A DNA stretch of 7,921 bases from Bacteroidales bacterium. Its GTDB lineage: Bacteria; Bacteroidota; Bacteroidia; Bacteroidales; Paludibacteraceae. Shown piece after piece: positions 1-6,269 of the stretch; within the stretch, counting starts at the first letter, position 1, and the number at the start of each line of letters is the position of its first letter. The notes beneath the pieces are model-generated. The model had not been told where the DNA came from and searched no databases. It saw only the letters and a program-made list of their open reading frames with translations. Position numbers and translations under genes: made by a program. The stretch spans positions 1 to 7,921 of the forward strand of contig CAAFXN010000228.1 in NCBI GenBank assembly GCA_900766775.1, in the 5' to 3' direction.

Positions 1-77
1 CCTGCCTCGAACATATTCACATACTCCTCGGTGCGGGCGTTGAACCCGAAGTCACCTTCACCCTCGCGAATCTTGTT
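1..77 (-). pseudogene. groEL: GroEL (60 kDa chaperonin) internal fragment, runs off window start
   Basis: Read on the minus strand from about 77 down to 1, this encodes NKIREGEGDFGFNA then RTEEYVNMFEAG. It matches the part of GroEL corresponding to about E. coli residues 468-492, in the C-terminal equatorial domain; the family has YGYNAATEEYGNM there, and the Asn of GFNA is the ATP-contacting N479 equivalent. GroEL is the ring-forming ATP-dependent chaperonin that works with GroES in the cytoplasm. Only about 25 codons are visible and the frame is open to the window edge, so the rest of groEL presumably lies to the left. There is no groEL start here: the piece follows directly on the 5' part of glnN, one frame off, with no linker. 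It is therefore a fragment joined to another gene, by assembly error or by rearrangement. The family call is firm over a short length; the pseudogene status is inferred. Confidence 0.72.
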
Positions 78-378
78 TCTCTGCCGTGCCGCCGGTCAGC
101 GGTTGGAACCAGTGGGTGTAGTGGGTCGCGCCCTGCTCCATCGCCCATTTCTTCATGCCGATAGCCACGCTGTTGGCGATGTCGCGCGTCAGCGTCTTCT
201 CGTTGTCCATCAAGTCGAAGAGTTGCTCCAGCACGTTGCTGGCGATATACTCCTTCATCTTCTCGCGCGTGAACACTTTCTCTGCGAACAGCACGCTGGC
301 ACGGCAACCCGTGGGATGTACTTGCACCGGCTCATGACCCCATGCGGTCTTCAAAGCCTCAAAACGAATGTTACTCAT
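58..378 (-). pseudogene. glnN: Type III glutamine synthetase, N-terminal part only (truncated at junction)
   Basis: The start codon at 378-376 opens MSNIRFEAL, the usual N-terminus of type III glutamine synthetase (GlnN). GlnN makes glutamine from glutamate, ammonia and ATP and is the main ammonia-assimilating form in many Bacteroidales. About 101 residues match the family, ending with ATHYTHWFQPLTGGTAEK (residues 84-101), a conserved block close to the start of the catalytic part. The family continues there with His-Asp, but here the sequence becomes QDSRG and stops at 58-60. Full-length GlnN is about 700-730 residues, so some 85 percent is missing, including the active site. The lost frame is not recovered by a simple frameshift, because the adjacent frame reads as GroEL. 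A good promoter lies upstream, so the 5' end is that of an ordinary active gene. The truncation is most likely an assembly artefact. Confidence 0.85.
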
Positions 379-460
379 AAATATATATTGTGTGTTAATA
401 AATGACGGAGATAGTTGGTTAAAATCAAAAAACAACCCGATTGATTTATAAAATCGAGTG

Positions 461-492
461 CAAAAGTACGCATAATTTTTGAAACAACCAAA
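461..492 (-). promoter_or_regulatory. Bacteroidota-type promoter for glnN
   Basis: On the minus strand, TTTG (492-489) is followed after 20 bases by TACTTTTG (468-461), an exact fit to the Bacteroidota primary sigma consensus of TTTG, 19-21 bases, TAnnTTTG. Transcription should start near 455, giving a leader of roughly 75 bases before the glnN start at 378. That leader is A/T-rich and has no visible Shine-Dalgarno sequence, as is usual in the phylum. Confidence 0.75.
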
Positions 493-628
493 TAAAAACG
501 AAAAAATATCGTGTTTTTCTGCATTTTTATCAAAACAAACAGAGTCTTTGAGGGGAAAACATCTTTTTCTGAGTTAGAAGGCTTGCAAGAAATTAGTCAT
601 TTATCACGAAAAAATCCACCTCACCGCC

Positions 629-659
629 TTGCATATCTCCCAAATTCTTCGTATCTTTG
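629..659 (+). promoter_or_regulatory. Bacteroidota-type promoter for the pectate lyase gene
   Basis: TTG (629-631), 20 bases, then TATCTTTG (652-659) fits the TTTG / TAnnTTTG consensus. The start codon at 680 is only 20 bases past the -7 element, so the leader would be very short, about 13-16 bases. This promoter placement supports the start at 680 over an in-frame ATG at 629, which would lie within the promoter. Confidence 0.72.
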
Positions 660-679
660 CACGCAAAACGAACAACACT

Positions 680-2497
680 ATGAGACATCTCTTTTCTTCT
701 TTTCTCCTGACAATCAGTTTGCTTGCTTCGGCGGCAACGGTTTCTGACACAGCGGTGCTTGCCTTCCCCGAGGCGCTGGGCTATGGCGCGTATGCCACGG
801 GCGGTCGCGGCGGGGTGGTTTACTACGTTACCCGCCTCGACGATGCGCTCAACAGCGATGGCACGCCTGCCGAGGGCACCCTCCGCTGGGCACTCACCAC
901 GGGCGACGACACCCCGCGAACGGTGCTCTTCCGAGTGTGCGGCACCATCTATTTGCAGAGCAAACTCAAACTCTCGCACCCCAACATCACCATCGCCGGA
1001 CAGACTGCCCCGGGCGGCGGTATCTGTATCGCGGGCGCGAACATCTACATCTGCAAGCCCAACGTCATCATCCGCCACATCCGTTTCCGCGCGGGCGACA
1101 TCCCCACTTCCAACTACCCCGCGCTCGACGTGGAGAACACCCGCAATGTCATCATTGACCACTGCTCGTTCACATGGTCGATGGAGGAGTGCCTCACGCT
1201 CTACGACACCGACTCCACCACCGTCCAGTGGTGCATTATCGGCGAGGGACTCTACAACTCCAAGCACAAGAAAGGCAGCCGTGCCTACGCCACGCAGTGG
1301 GGCGGCGAGCACGGCACGATGTGCTACTGCCTCATCAGCAACTGCCTCAACCGCACGCCCCGCTTCAACGGCGTGCGCGACGAAGCGGACCTCGCCAACG
1401 GCAAGCACAACCACGACGCGCAGGTGGACAACGTCTTCTGCAACAATGTCATCTTCAACTGGGGCAAGAAAAACTCCCTCTACGGCGGAGAGAACGACAG
1501 CACCAAGAACCATGCAGCCGACGGCTCGCAGTTGGGCTACAACCGCGTCTATATGCTCCACAACTATTTCCGTGCCGGTCCTGCCACGCTGGCTGCCAAC
1601 TTGTCGGAGCGCTATTTTGTGCAGGGCAGCAAGGCGGGCGACTACGGGCAATGGTATCTGGAAGGCAATATGTTTGAGCCGAACAACAAGTTCAACCCGA
1701 GCAAGACGGCATGGCATGCCGACACGTTGGCGAAGGTCAATGCCGACAATCTATATGGATACGCGCGCGCATACGCGTACCGTGCTTTCAACTTGGACGG
1801 CGCCCTCGCCAATGAGGACAACTATGCCAAGTATGTGCTGGACAGCGCGCAGTGGGCAGAGACTGGGGGCGCAGGCATCTCGCCTGCGGCGATGAGTGCG
1901 CAGGACGCCTATCGTTTGGTAACGACCTCCGCAGGCGCTACCTTGCCGCGCGTGGACGAGCAGGATGCCCGTATGTTGGCGGAGGCGGCAGGCACTATCG
2001 ACCCGCAGTTTGTGGGACCCACGGCACCCGCCAATCTCGGTATCATCGACTCGCAAGAGGACATCGCCTTCACACGCGAGGACTATTTCTACATCAACGA
2101 CTCCACCGTCAAGGGTGGCTATCCTTTCCTCGATGCCCTCGAAGGCGACTCGCTGGCGCTCGATACGGATGGCGACGGATTGCCCGACCTCTACGAGACG
2201 GAGATTGGGCTCGACCCACTTAACCCCGCAGACGGGGCTATGCTCACCGAGCAGGGCTACACCCAACTGGAATGCTACCTGAACGGTGTCGCCAACGGCT
2301 CTATCGACAAGACTCGCTACGAGACCGAGCCCTACATCTCGCAGCAGCCCGAAGCCCCTGCCGAGCCGGAGGCGGTTCGCAACACACACAACGGAGCAAC
2401 GGATAACACCCGTTACGACCTGCAAGGAAGACCTCTGCAACAACCGTTGCCGCGGCAAATCTACATCGAAAACGGACAGGGAAAGATTCAACAATAG
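680..2497 (+). CDS. Secreted polysaccharide lyase family 1 pectate lyase with DTDGDG (TSP3-like) tail
   Basis: The 605-residue product starts with a Sec signal peptide (MRHLFSSFLLTISLLASA, cut after about residue 18; no lipobox). Residues ~28-370 form a right-handed parallel beta-helix of the pectate lyase type: FPEALGYGAYATGGRGG (29-45), ITIAGQTAPGGG (103-114), VIIDHCSFTWSMEE (157-170), and RTPRF (225-229), which matches the start of the RxPxxR catalytic-arginine motif; the second Arg of that motif is Asn here. Such enzymes cleave polygalacturonan by calcium-dependent beta-elimination. Residues 495-519 (DTDGDGLPDLYETEIGLDPL...) are a calcium-binding thrombospondin type 3-like motif followed by GYTQLECYLNG, a usual ending in Bacteroidota lyases. 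The last ~27 residues (RYDLQGRPLQQPLPRQIYI...) resemble the YDLQGR tail found on many Bacteroidales exported proteins; it is shorter than a complete type IX sorting domain. No polysaccharide-utilisation partners (SusC/SusD) are adjacent. The substrate within pectins is inferred. Confidence 0.88.
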   Translation: MRHLFSSFLLTISLLASAATVSDTAVLAFPEALGYGAYATGGRGGVVYYVTRLDDALNSDGTPAEGTLRWALTTGDDTPRTVLFRVCGTIYLQSKLKLSHPNITIAGQTAPGGGICIAGANIYICKPNVIIRHIRFRAGDIPTSNYPALDVENTRNVIIDHCSFTWSMEECLTLYDTDSTTVQWCIIGEGLYNSKHKKGSRAYATQWGGEHGTMCYCLISNCLNRTPRFNGVRDEADLANGKHNHDAQVDNVFCNNVIFNWGKKNSLYGGENDSTKNHAADGSQLGYNRVYMLHNYFRAGPATLAANLSERYFVQGSKAGDYGQWYLEGNMFEPNNKFNPSKTAWHADTLAKVNADNLYGYARAYAYRAFNLDGALANEDNYAKYVLDSAQWAETGGAGISPAAMSAQDAYRLVTTSAGATLPRVDEQDARMLAEAAGTIDPQFVGPTAPANLGIIDSQEDIAFTREDYFYINDSTVKGGYPFLDALEGDSLALDTDGDGLPDLYETEIGLDPLNPADGAMLTEQGYTQLECYLNGVANGSIDKTRYETEPYISQQPEAPAEPEAVRNTHNGATDNTRYDLQGRPLQQPLPRQIYIENGQGKIQQ

Positions 2498-2600
2498 CGC
2501 GCTCAAAACGCCGAAATCCGAACATATCCTCTTCTAATGTATATAAGGAACGCGCGCGCGAGGGGACCGTTTGCCTTACTTCAAAACGTCGCGAGTTTTT

Positions 2601-2712
2601 CGCGGGTCTATCGCGGGTCTATCGCGGGAGCTTGCATCCCGACCTGTCGGGGTCTCCCGTAACATTACCGCAGGTCTCCCGCAGGTCGGCCGCAGGTCTC
2701 CCGCAGGTCGAC
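2601..2712. repeat. GC-rich 11-bp tandem repeats, two related arrays
   Basis: The first array has CGCGGGTCTAT at 2601-2611 and 2612-2622, then a partial copy CGCGGGAG at 2623-2630. The second has four units at 2669-2679, 2680-2690, 2691-2701 and 2702-2712, all of the form CGCAGGTCNNC, alternating CTCC/CGGC/CTCC/CGAC endings so that the array is also two copies of a 22-mer. An 11-bp step is close to one helical turn and is not a multiple of three, so this is not protein-coding repetition. The last unit runs into the perfect palindrome AGGTCGACCT (2705-2714). Function unknown; it ends about 50 bases upstream of the pepP promoter. Confidence 0.85.
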
Positions 2713-2763
2713 CTTTCTTCTCCGATAGCGGAAAGGGAGACGTCGCTTTTTTTGCAGAAAAAC

Positions 2764-2794
2764 TTGCGCATATCGGGAAAAATGTGTAACTTTG
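2764..2794 (+). promoter_or_regulatory. Bacteroidota-type promoter for pepP (and probably cstA-engB)
   Basis: TTG (2764-2766), 20 bases, then TAACTTTG (2787-2794) has the same geometry as the lyase promoter. The start codon at 2832 is 37 bases downstream, after an A-rich leader without a Shine-Dalgarno sequence. No comparable promoter was seen before cstA or engB, so this one probably serves all three genes. Confidence 0.75.
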
Positions 2795-2831
2795 CACGCA
2801 ATCGTGAAACAAACACTAAACAACATAGATT

Positions 2832-4628
2832 ATGAAAGTAACTGAGAAATTGGCTGCGTTGCGCGGCTTGATGCGCGAGCAGGGACTGAGTGCGTATATC
2901 GTGCCCGGGGCTGACCCGCACGCATCGGAGTATATGGCGGCACACTGGATGGAGATGTCGTGGCTGTCGGGCTTCAAAGGGGAGACGGGCACCGTGGTGG
3001 TAACGATGGACAAGGCGCTGCTCTGGACAGACAGCCGCTACTACCTGCAAGCAGATATCGAACTGAAAGACAGCACCATAGGACTGATGCGCGAGTCGGA
3101 TATCGACTGCCCGACTATCGCCGAGTGGCTGATAGGGGAGGGTGGCTCGCTCGTCGGTCTGAACCCCGAGATGTACAGCGTGAACGCTTTTCGTGCGCTG
3201 CAAGAGCAGTTGGGTGAGGTAGGTATCGGCGTGCATTCCGTTGACCTGATAAAGCCGCTGTGGACAGACGCTCGCCCTGCTATTCCTGAGGCGCTGTTCT
3301 ACGAGTATGAGGTCGCCTACGCGGGCGAAGACGTGCCGAGCAAGTTGGGGCGCGTGCGCGAAGCCATGCGGCAGAAAGGTGCCAATGCGATGGTCATCTC
3401 CGCGCTGGATGAGATAGCGTGGCTGCTGAACATTCGCGGCAAGGATGTAGAGTACAACCCGCTGGTGATCAGTTATGTCGTGTTGGAACAAGACCGCTGC
3501 ACGCTCTTCGTAGCGCCGGAGAAAGTGCCGGCTGCCGCACACAGCCAATGGGGCGAACGGGTGGCGATACAAGGCTATGAGGAGGTATTCGGCTATATCC
3601 GGCAGTTGCAGGGCACGGTGCTCTACGACGGTGCGCGCGTGAACGAAGCGCTCTTCGAGGCTATCCCCGCCGCCTGCCGCAAGGTGAACGCGCAATCGCC
3701 CATCTTGGTGATGAAAGCGAAGAAGAACGCCGTGGAGTTGGAGGGCGAGCGTATCGCCATGCGAGAGGATGCCGTGGCGCTCACGCGCTTCTTCCGCTGG
3801 CTGGAAGAGGAGGCGTTCACCAACGGGCAGACGCAGACGGAATGCACCCTCGCGGATAAGTTGCACGAGTTCCGCACCATGGGCAAGCATTTCACCGATG
3901 AGTCGTTCGGCACCATCGCCGGCTACAAGGGCAACGGCGCCATCGTCCACTACTCCGCGGAGCCTGCCACCTGCGCCACCGTCTATCCCGAAGGCATGCT
4001 TCTGCTTGACTCGGGCGGGCAATACCTCGATGGCACCACCGACATCACGCGCACCGTATGGCTCGGCGGCGATATCCCCGCGCAAGCCAAACGCGACTAC
4101 ACCTACGTGCTCAAAGGGCATATCGCTTTGCAGCAAGTGCGCTTTCCCCGTGGCACTCGCGGCAACCAATTGGATGCCCTCGCAAAGCAGTTCATGTGGG
4201 CGGCGGGCATCACCTACGGCCACGGCACAGGGCACGGCGTGGGGCATTTCCTCGGCTGCCACGAGGGACCGCAGAACGTGCGCACCGACAACAACCCCAC
4301 CGCGCTGGAGGTAGGGCACGTCATCTCCGACGAACCGGGAATCTACCGCACGGGCGAGTGGGGCATACGCACGGAGAACCTCATCACCGTGGTCCCCGCT
4401 CCCGCCACCGAGGCTGCCACCACCAACGACCAGTTCCTCACCTTCGAGCCGCTAACGCTCTGCTTCTACGACACGCAGTTGATAGATTTCTCGCTCATGA
4501 CCGCCGACGAGATAGCATGGCTCAACGCCTACCATGCCCGCGTCTATGCCGAAATCGCCCCGCTGCTCTCCGCCGAAGACGCCGCCTACCTCGCCAAGAA
4601 ATGCAAAGCACTGACCACTAACCACTGA
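2832..4628 (+). CDS. pepP: Aminopeptidase P (Xaa-Pro aminopeptidase, M24B; long APP1-type)
   Basis: The 598-residue cytosolic enzyme (no signal peptide) releases the N-terminal residue from peptides with proline in second position, using two metal ions, usually manganese. Its length and layout match the three-domain type such as human XPNPEP1: two creatinase-like N-terminal domains (~1-145 and ~155-300) and a C-terminal pita-bread M24 domain (~305-535), then a short tail. All five metal ligands are visible: D393 (LLLDSGGQY), D404 (TTDITRT), H468 (GTGHGVGH), E501 (DEPGIY) and E515 (RTENL). The accessory histidines H373, H464 and H477 are present too, with the spacing of the human enzyme to within one residue. 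The last residues (LTTNH) and the stop are encoded by a heptamer repeat continuing past the gene. The gene has its own promoter, and cstA begins 17 bases after the stop, which fits a shared role in peptide use. Confidence 0.93.
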   Translation: MKVTEKLAALRGLMREQGLSAYIVPGADPHASEYMAAHWMEMSWLSGFKGETGTVVVTMDKALLWTDSRYYLQADIELKDSTIGLMRESDIDCPTIAEWLIGEGGSLVGLNPEMYSVNAFRALQEQLGEVGIGVHSVDLIKPLWTDARPAIPEALFYEYEVAYAGEDVPSKLGRVREAMRQKGANAMVISALDEIAWLLNIRGKDVEYNPLVISYVVLEQDRCTLFVAPEKVPAAAHSQWGERVAIQGYEEVFGYIRQLQGTVLYDGARVNEALFEAIPAACRKVNAQSPILVMKAKKNAVELEGERIAMREDAVALTRFFRWLEEEAFTNGQTQTECTLADKLHEFRTMGKHFTDESFGTIAGYKGNGAIVHYSAEPATCATVYPEGMLLLDSGGQYLDGTTDITRTVWLGGDIPAQAKRDYTYVLKGHIALQQVRFPRGTRGNQLDALAKQFMWAAGITYGHGTGHGVGHFLGCHEGPQNVRTDNNPTALEVGHVISDEPGIYRTGEWGIRTENLITVVPAPATEAATTNDQFLTFEPLTLCFYDTQLIDFSLMTADEIAWLNAYHARVYAEIAPLLSAEDAAYLAKKCKALTTNH

Positions 4629-4644
4629 CCACTACCCACTAACC
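4610..4644. repeat. Heptamer tandem repeat spanning the pepP stop codon
   Basis: Five consecutive 7-bp units, ACTGACC, ACTAACC, ACTGACC, ACTACCC and ACTAACC, run from 4610 to 4644. The first two and part of the third encode the C-terminal LTTNH of PepP; the TGA of the third unit (4626-4628) is the stop codon. The remainder fills the 17-base gap up to the cstA start at 4646. Because 7 is not a multiple of 3, a change in copy number would shift the C-terminus. Confidence 0.85.
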
Positions 4645-4645
4645 C

Positions 4646-6223
4646 ATGTGGACTTTTCTTATCTCTTTAGTCGTTCTCGTGCTGGGCTACCTGCTCTACG
4701 GTACGCTGGTGGAGCGCGTGTTCGGTATTGACAAGACCGCGCAGACGCCCGCCATCACCAAGCAAGACGGCGTGGACTATGTGCCGATGGTGCCGTGGCG
4801 TATCTTCCTCGTGCAGTTTCTCAACATCGCGGGGCTCGGACCTATCTTCGGTGCTATCATGGGTATCTTTTTCGGTCCGGCAGCGTTTCTGTGGATAGTG
4901 TTCGGTACTATCTTCGCCGGTGGCGTGCACGACTACCTGAGTGGCATGATGTCTATCCGCAAGGGCGGCGCCTCGCTGCCGGAGATAGTGGGAGGCGAAC
5001 TGGGCAAAGGCATACAGGTCTTTATCCGTGTGCTCTCGCTGGTGCTGCTTATCCTGCTCACCACCACTTTCCTCTCCGGTCCTGCGACCCTGCTGCAAGG
5101 GCTCGCGCCGCTGCACAGCATGCCGTTTCGCGAGATGAGCATTCCCATCGTGTGGGTGCTGATTATCTTTGCCTACTACACGCTGGCTACCGTGGTGCCC
5201 GTGGATAAGATTATCGGGCGTTTCTATCCCGTCTTCGGCGGCATCCTGCTCTTTATGGGGCTGGGTATCATGGTCGTGATGCTGGGCGGGCATAGCAGCG
5301 AGATGCCCGAACTGACCGATGGGCTCTACAACCGTCAGACCAACGGCTTGCCCCTCTTCCCGATGATGTTCGTCAGCATTGCCTGCGGTGCCATCTCGGG
5401 CTTCCACGGCACCCAGTCGCCGCTGATGGCGCGCTGCGTAACCAACGAGCGGCAAGGACGCTGGATATTCTACGGCGCGATGGTCGCCGAAGGAGCGTTG
5501 GCACTCATCTGGGCAGCCGCCGCCGGCACATTCTTCGCCGACCCCGAGCAGGGCTTGTACGGCATAGACGGCTTGCAGGCGTTTGCCGCCCAACACAAAG
5601 GGGAGAACATCGCCGCCTTGGTGGTGGATAAGGTGTCGCGCTCGTGGCTCGGTACGGTGGGTGGTATCTTGGCAGTGCTGGGCGTTATCTTCGCCCCCAT
5701 CACCTCGGGAGATACGGCACTGCGCTCCGCGCGACTCATCGTGGCAGATTTCCTGCACCTCGACCAACGCCCCATCGGCAAACGACTGATGATAGCCCTG
5801 CCGCTCTTCGCTTGCGTCTTTGGGATGGTATTCGTGGACTTCAACATCGTGTGGCGCTATTTCTCTTGGACAAACCAGACCCTCGCCGCCTTCACCCTCT
5901 GGGCTGGCGCCGTGTTCCTATACAAAAATGATCCACCCCGTCCCTCCCTACAAAGGGAGGGAGAAAAAATACCCTCAGCAGTCGAGAGTAATTTACTTAC
6001 CCTCCCCCTTTGTAGGGGGAGTTGGAGGGGGTCTTTTATCGCCCTGCTCCCTGCGCTCTTTATGACGATGGTGTCGGTGAGTTACATCTTCATTGCGCCC
6101 GAAGGCTTCCACCTTGCCCCTGCCTATTGGTGGATAGGCTACGCCTCAGCAGCCCTCACCACCCTCTCCTGCCTCATCGGCTTCATCCTATGGGCACGCA
6201 AACGACCAAAAGCAAGTCTCTAA
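4646..6223 (+). CDS. cstA: CstA-family carbon-starvation/peptide transporter with an in-frame repeat insert
   Basis: The 525-residue polytopic inner-membrane protein starts in its first membrane segment (MWTFLISLVVLVLGYLLYG) and shows the CstA hallmarks: GLGPIFGAIMGIFFGP (63-78), GGVHDYLSGMMSIRKGG (92-108), FHGTQSPLMARC (253-264), ITSGDTALRSARLIVADF (352-369) and RYFSWTNQTLA (404-414). The family takes up peptides, and in some members pyruvate, under carbon limitation. Bacteroidota members are usually about 480-490 residues, shorter than the ~700 of E. coli. The excess here is explained by about 35 hydrophilic residues (about 429-463) between two membrane segments, encoded by a double-hairpin repeat; conserved sequence resumes at FIALLPALFMT. 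The gene follows pepP by 17 bases and precedes engB by 46, without its own recognisable promoter or Shine-Dalgarno sequence. Family call is firm; the substrate is inferred from the family and the neighbouring peptidase. Confidence 0.92.
   Translation: MWTFLISLVVLVLGYLLYGTLVERVFGIDKTAQTPAITKQDGVDYVPMVPWRIFLVQFLNIAGLGPIFGAIMGIFFGPAAFLWIVFGTIFAGGVHDYLSGMMSIRKGGASLPEIVGGELGKGIQVFIRVLSLVLLILLTTTFLSGPATLLQGLAPLHSMPFREMSIPIVWVLIIFAYYTLATVVPVDKIIGRFYPVFGGILLFMGLGIMVVMLGGHSSEMPELTDGLYNRQTNGLPLFPMMFVSIACGAISGFHGTQSPLMARCVTNERQGRWIFYGAMVAEGALALIWAAAAGTFFADPEQGLYGIDGLQAFAAQHKGENIAALVVDKVSRSWLGTVGGILAVLGVIFAPITSGDTALRSARLIVADFLHLDQRPIGKRLMIALPLFACVFGMVFVDFNIVWRYFSWTNQTLAAFTLWAGAVFLYKNDPPRPSLQREGEKIPSAVESNLLTLPLCRGSWRGSFIALLPALFMTMVSVSYIFIAPEGFHLAPAYWWIGYASAALTTLSCLIGFILWARKRPKASL
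5930..6033. repeat. Double-hairpin palindromic element inserted in frame within cstA
   Basis: The left part has TCCCTCCCT (5941-5949) and AGGGAGGGA (5954-5962) around the loop ACAA. The right part has TCCCCCT (6003-6009) and AGGGGGA (6014-6020) around TTGT. The two parts are also inverted copies of each other: GATCCACCCCGTC at 5930-5942 resembles the complement of 6021-6033 (GACCCCCTCCAAC), and both then read (C)CCT-ACAAAGGG. The intervening ~40 bases are A-rich. The whole translates without a stop as ...DPPRPSLQREGE...LTLPLCRGSWRGS. A structured, GC-skewed palindrome of ~104 bp that interrupts a conserved membrane protein is best read as an inserted miniature repeat element. No transposase is present. 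Confidence 0.82.
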
Positions 6224-6235
6224 ATGCTCTTTTTT

Positions 6236-6255
6236 CCTAATCCGTATAAGGTACG
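6236..6255 (+). other. Short motif shared with the gap after the pectate lyase gene
   Basis: CCTAATCCGTATAAGGTACG at 6236-6255, just upstream of engB, matches TCTAATGTATATAAGGAACG at 2533-2552 at 15 of 20 positions. In both places it follows a gene end by 12-36 bases. It does not match the TAnnTTTG promoter. Its role is unknown; chance similarity in A/T-rich DNA cannot be excluded. Confidence 0.35.
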
Positions 6256-6269
6256 AACTACTCAGACAC

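Larger units (their letters stand above)
379..679. other. Divergent intergenic region between glnN and the pectate lyase gene
   Basis: This 301-base gap separates two outward-facing genes. It is A/T-rich, contains one promoter per direction (461-492 minus, 629-659 plus), and about 135 bases lie between them. I see no tRNA, no riboswitch signature, no strong hairpin and no credible small gene. The short open frames here overlap the promoters or the 5' end of the lyase gene and show no coding character. Confidence 0.6.
2498..2831. other. Intergenic region with 11-bp repeats and pepP promoter
   Basis: These 334 bases have no credible gene. In order they hold an alternating (CG)5 run at 2551-2560, a short stem (CGCGA/TCGCG, 2590-2604), two arrays of 11-bp GC-rich repeats (2601-2630 and 2669-2712), a tight palindrome between them (CCCGA-CCTG-TCGGG, 2638-2651), and the promoter of the downstream aminopeptidase gene (2764-2794). 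No clear intrinsic terminator follows the lyase stop at 2497. Confidence 0.65.

Noticed and set aside
58..81. A simple frameshift within glnN
   Set aside because: After the break, the adjacent frame reads as GroEL, not as the continuing glutamine synthetase, so a one-base error does not explain it.
629..679. An upstream ATG at 629 as the pectate lyase start
   Set aside because: It overlaps the -33 element of the promoter, and the ATG at 680 begins a standard signal peptide directly.
593..1717. A 374-codon minus-strand open frame opposite the pectate lyase
   Set aside because: Low-complexity Val/Ala/Arg-rich product typical of the antisense of GC-rich genes; the plus strand has clear lyase motifs, a signal peptide and a promoter.
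2410..2494. A full type IX secretion C-terminal domain on the pectate lyase
   Set aside because: Only a ~27-residue YDLQGR-type tail is present, much shorter than the usual 70-100-residue sorting domain, so the secretion route is left open.
2551..2560. (CG)5 run as a Z-DNA regulatory element
   Set aside because: Five dinucleotides are too few to support a function in a GC-rich genome; kept only as part of the intergenic description.
2619..4319. A 566-codon open frame on the minus strand opposite pepP
   Set aside because: It is a shadow of the GC-rich pepP gene. Its protein resembles no family, it runs into the 11-bp repeats, and pepP on the other strand has all catalytic residues and a promoter.
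4667..5767. A 366-codon minus-strand open frame opposite cstA
   Set aside because: His/Glu/Gln-rich product with no family resemblance, as expected from the complement of membrane-segment codons.
5941..6020. Intrinsic terminators in the hairpins of the cstA insert
   Set aside because: They lie inside a continuous reading frame, conserved CstA sequence resumes afterwards, and no run of T follows either stem.
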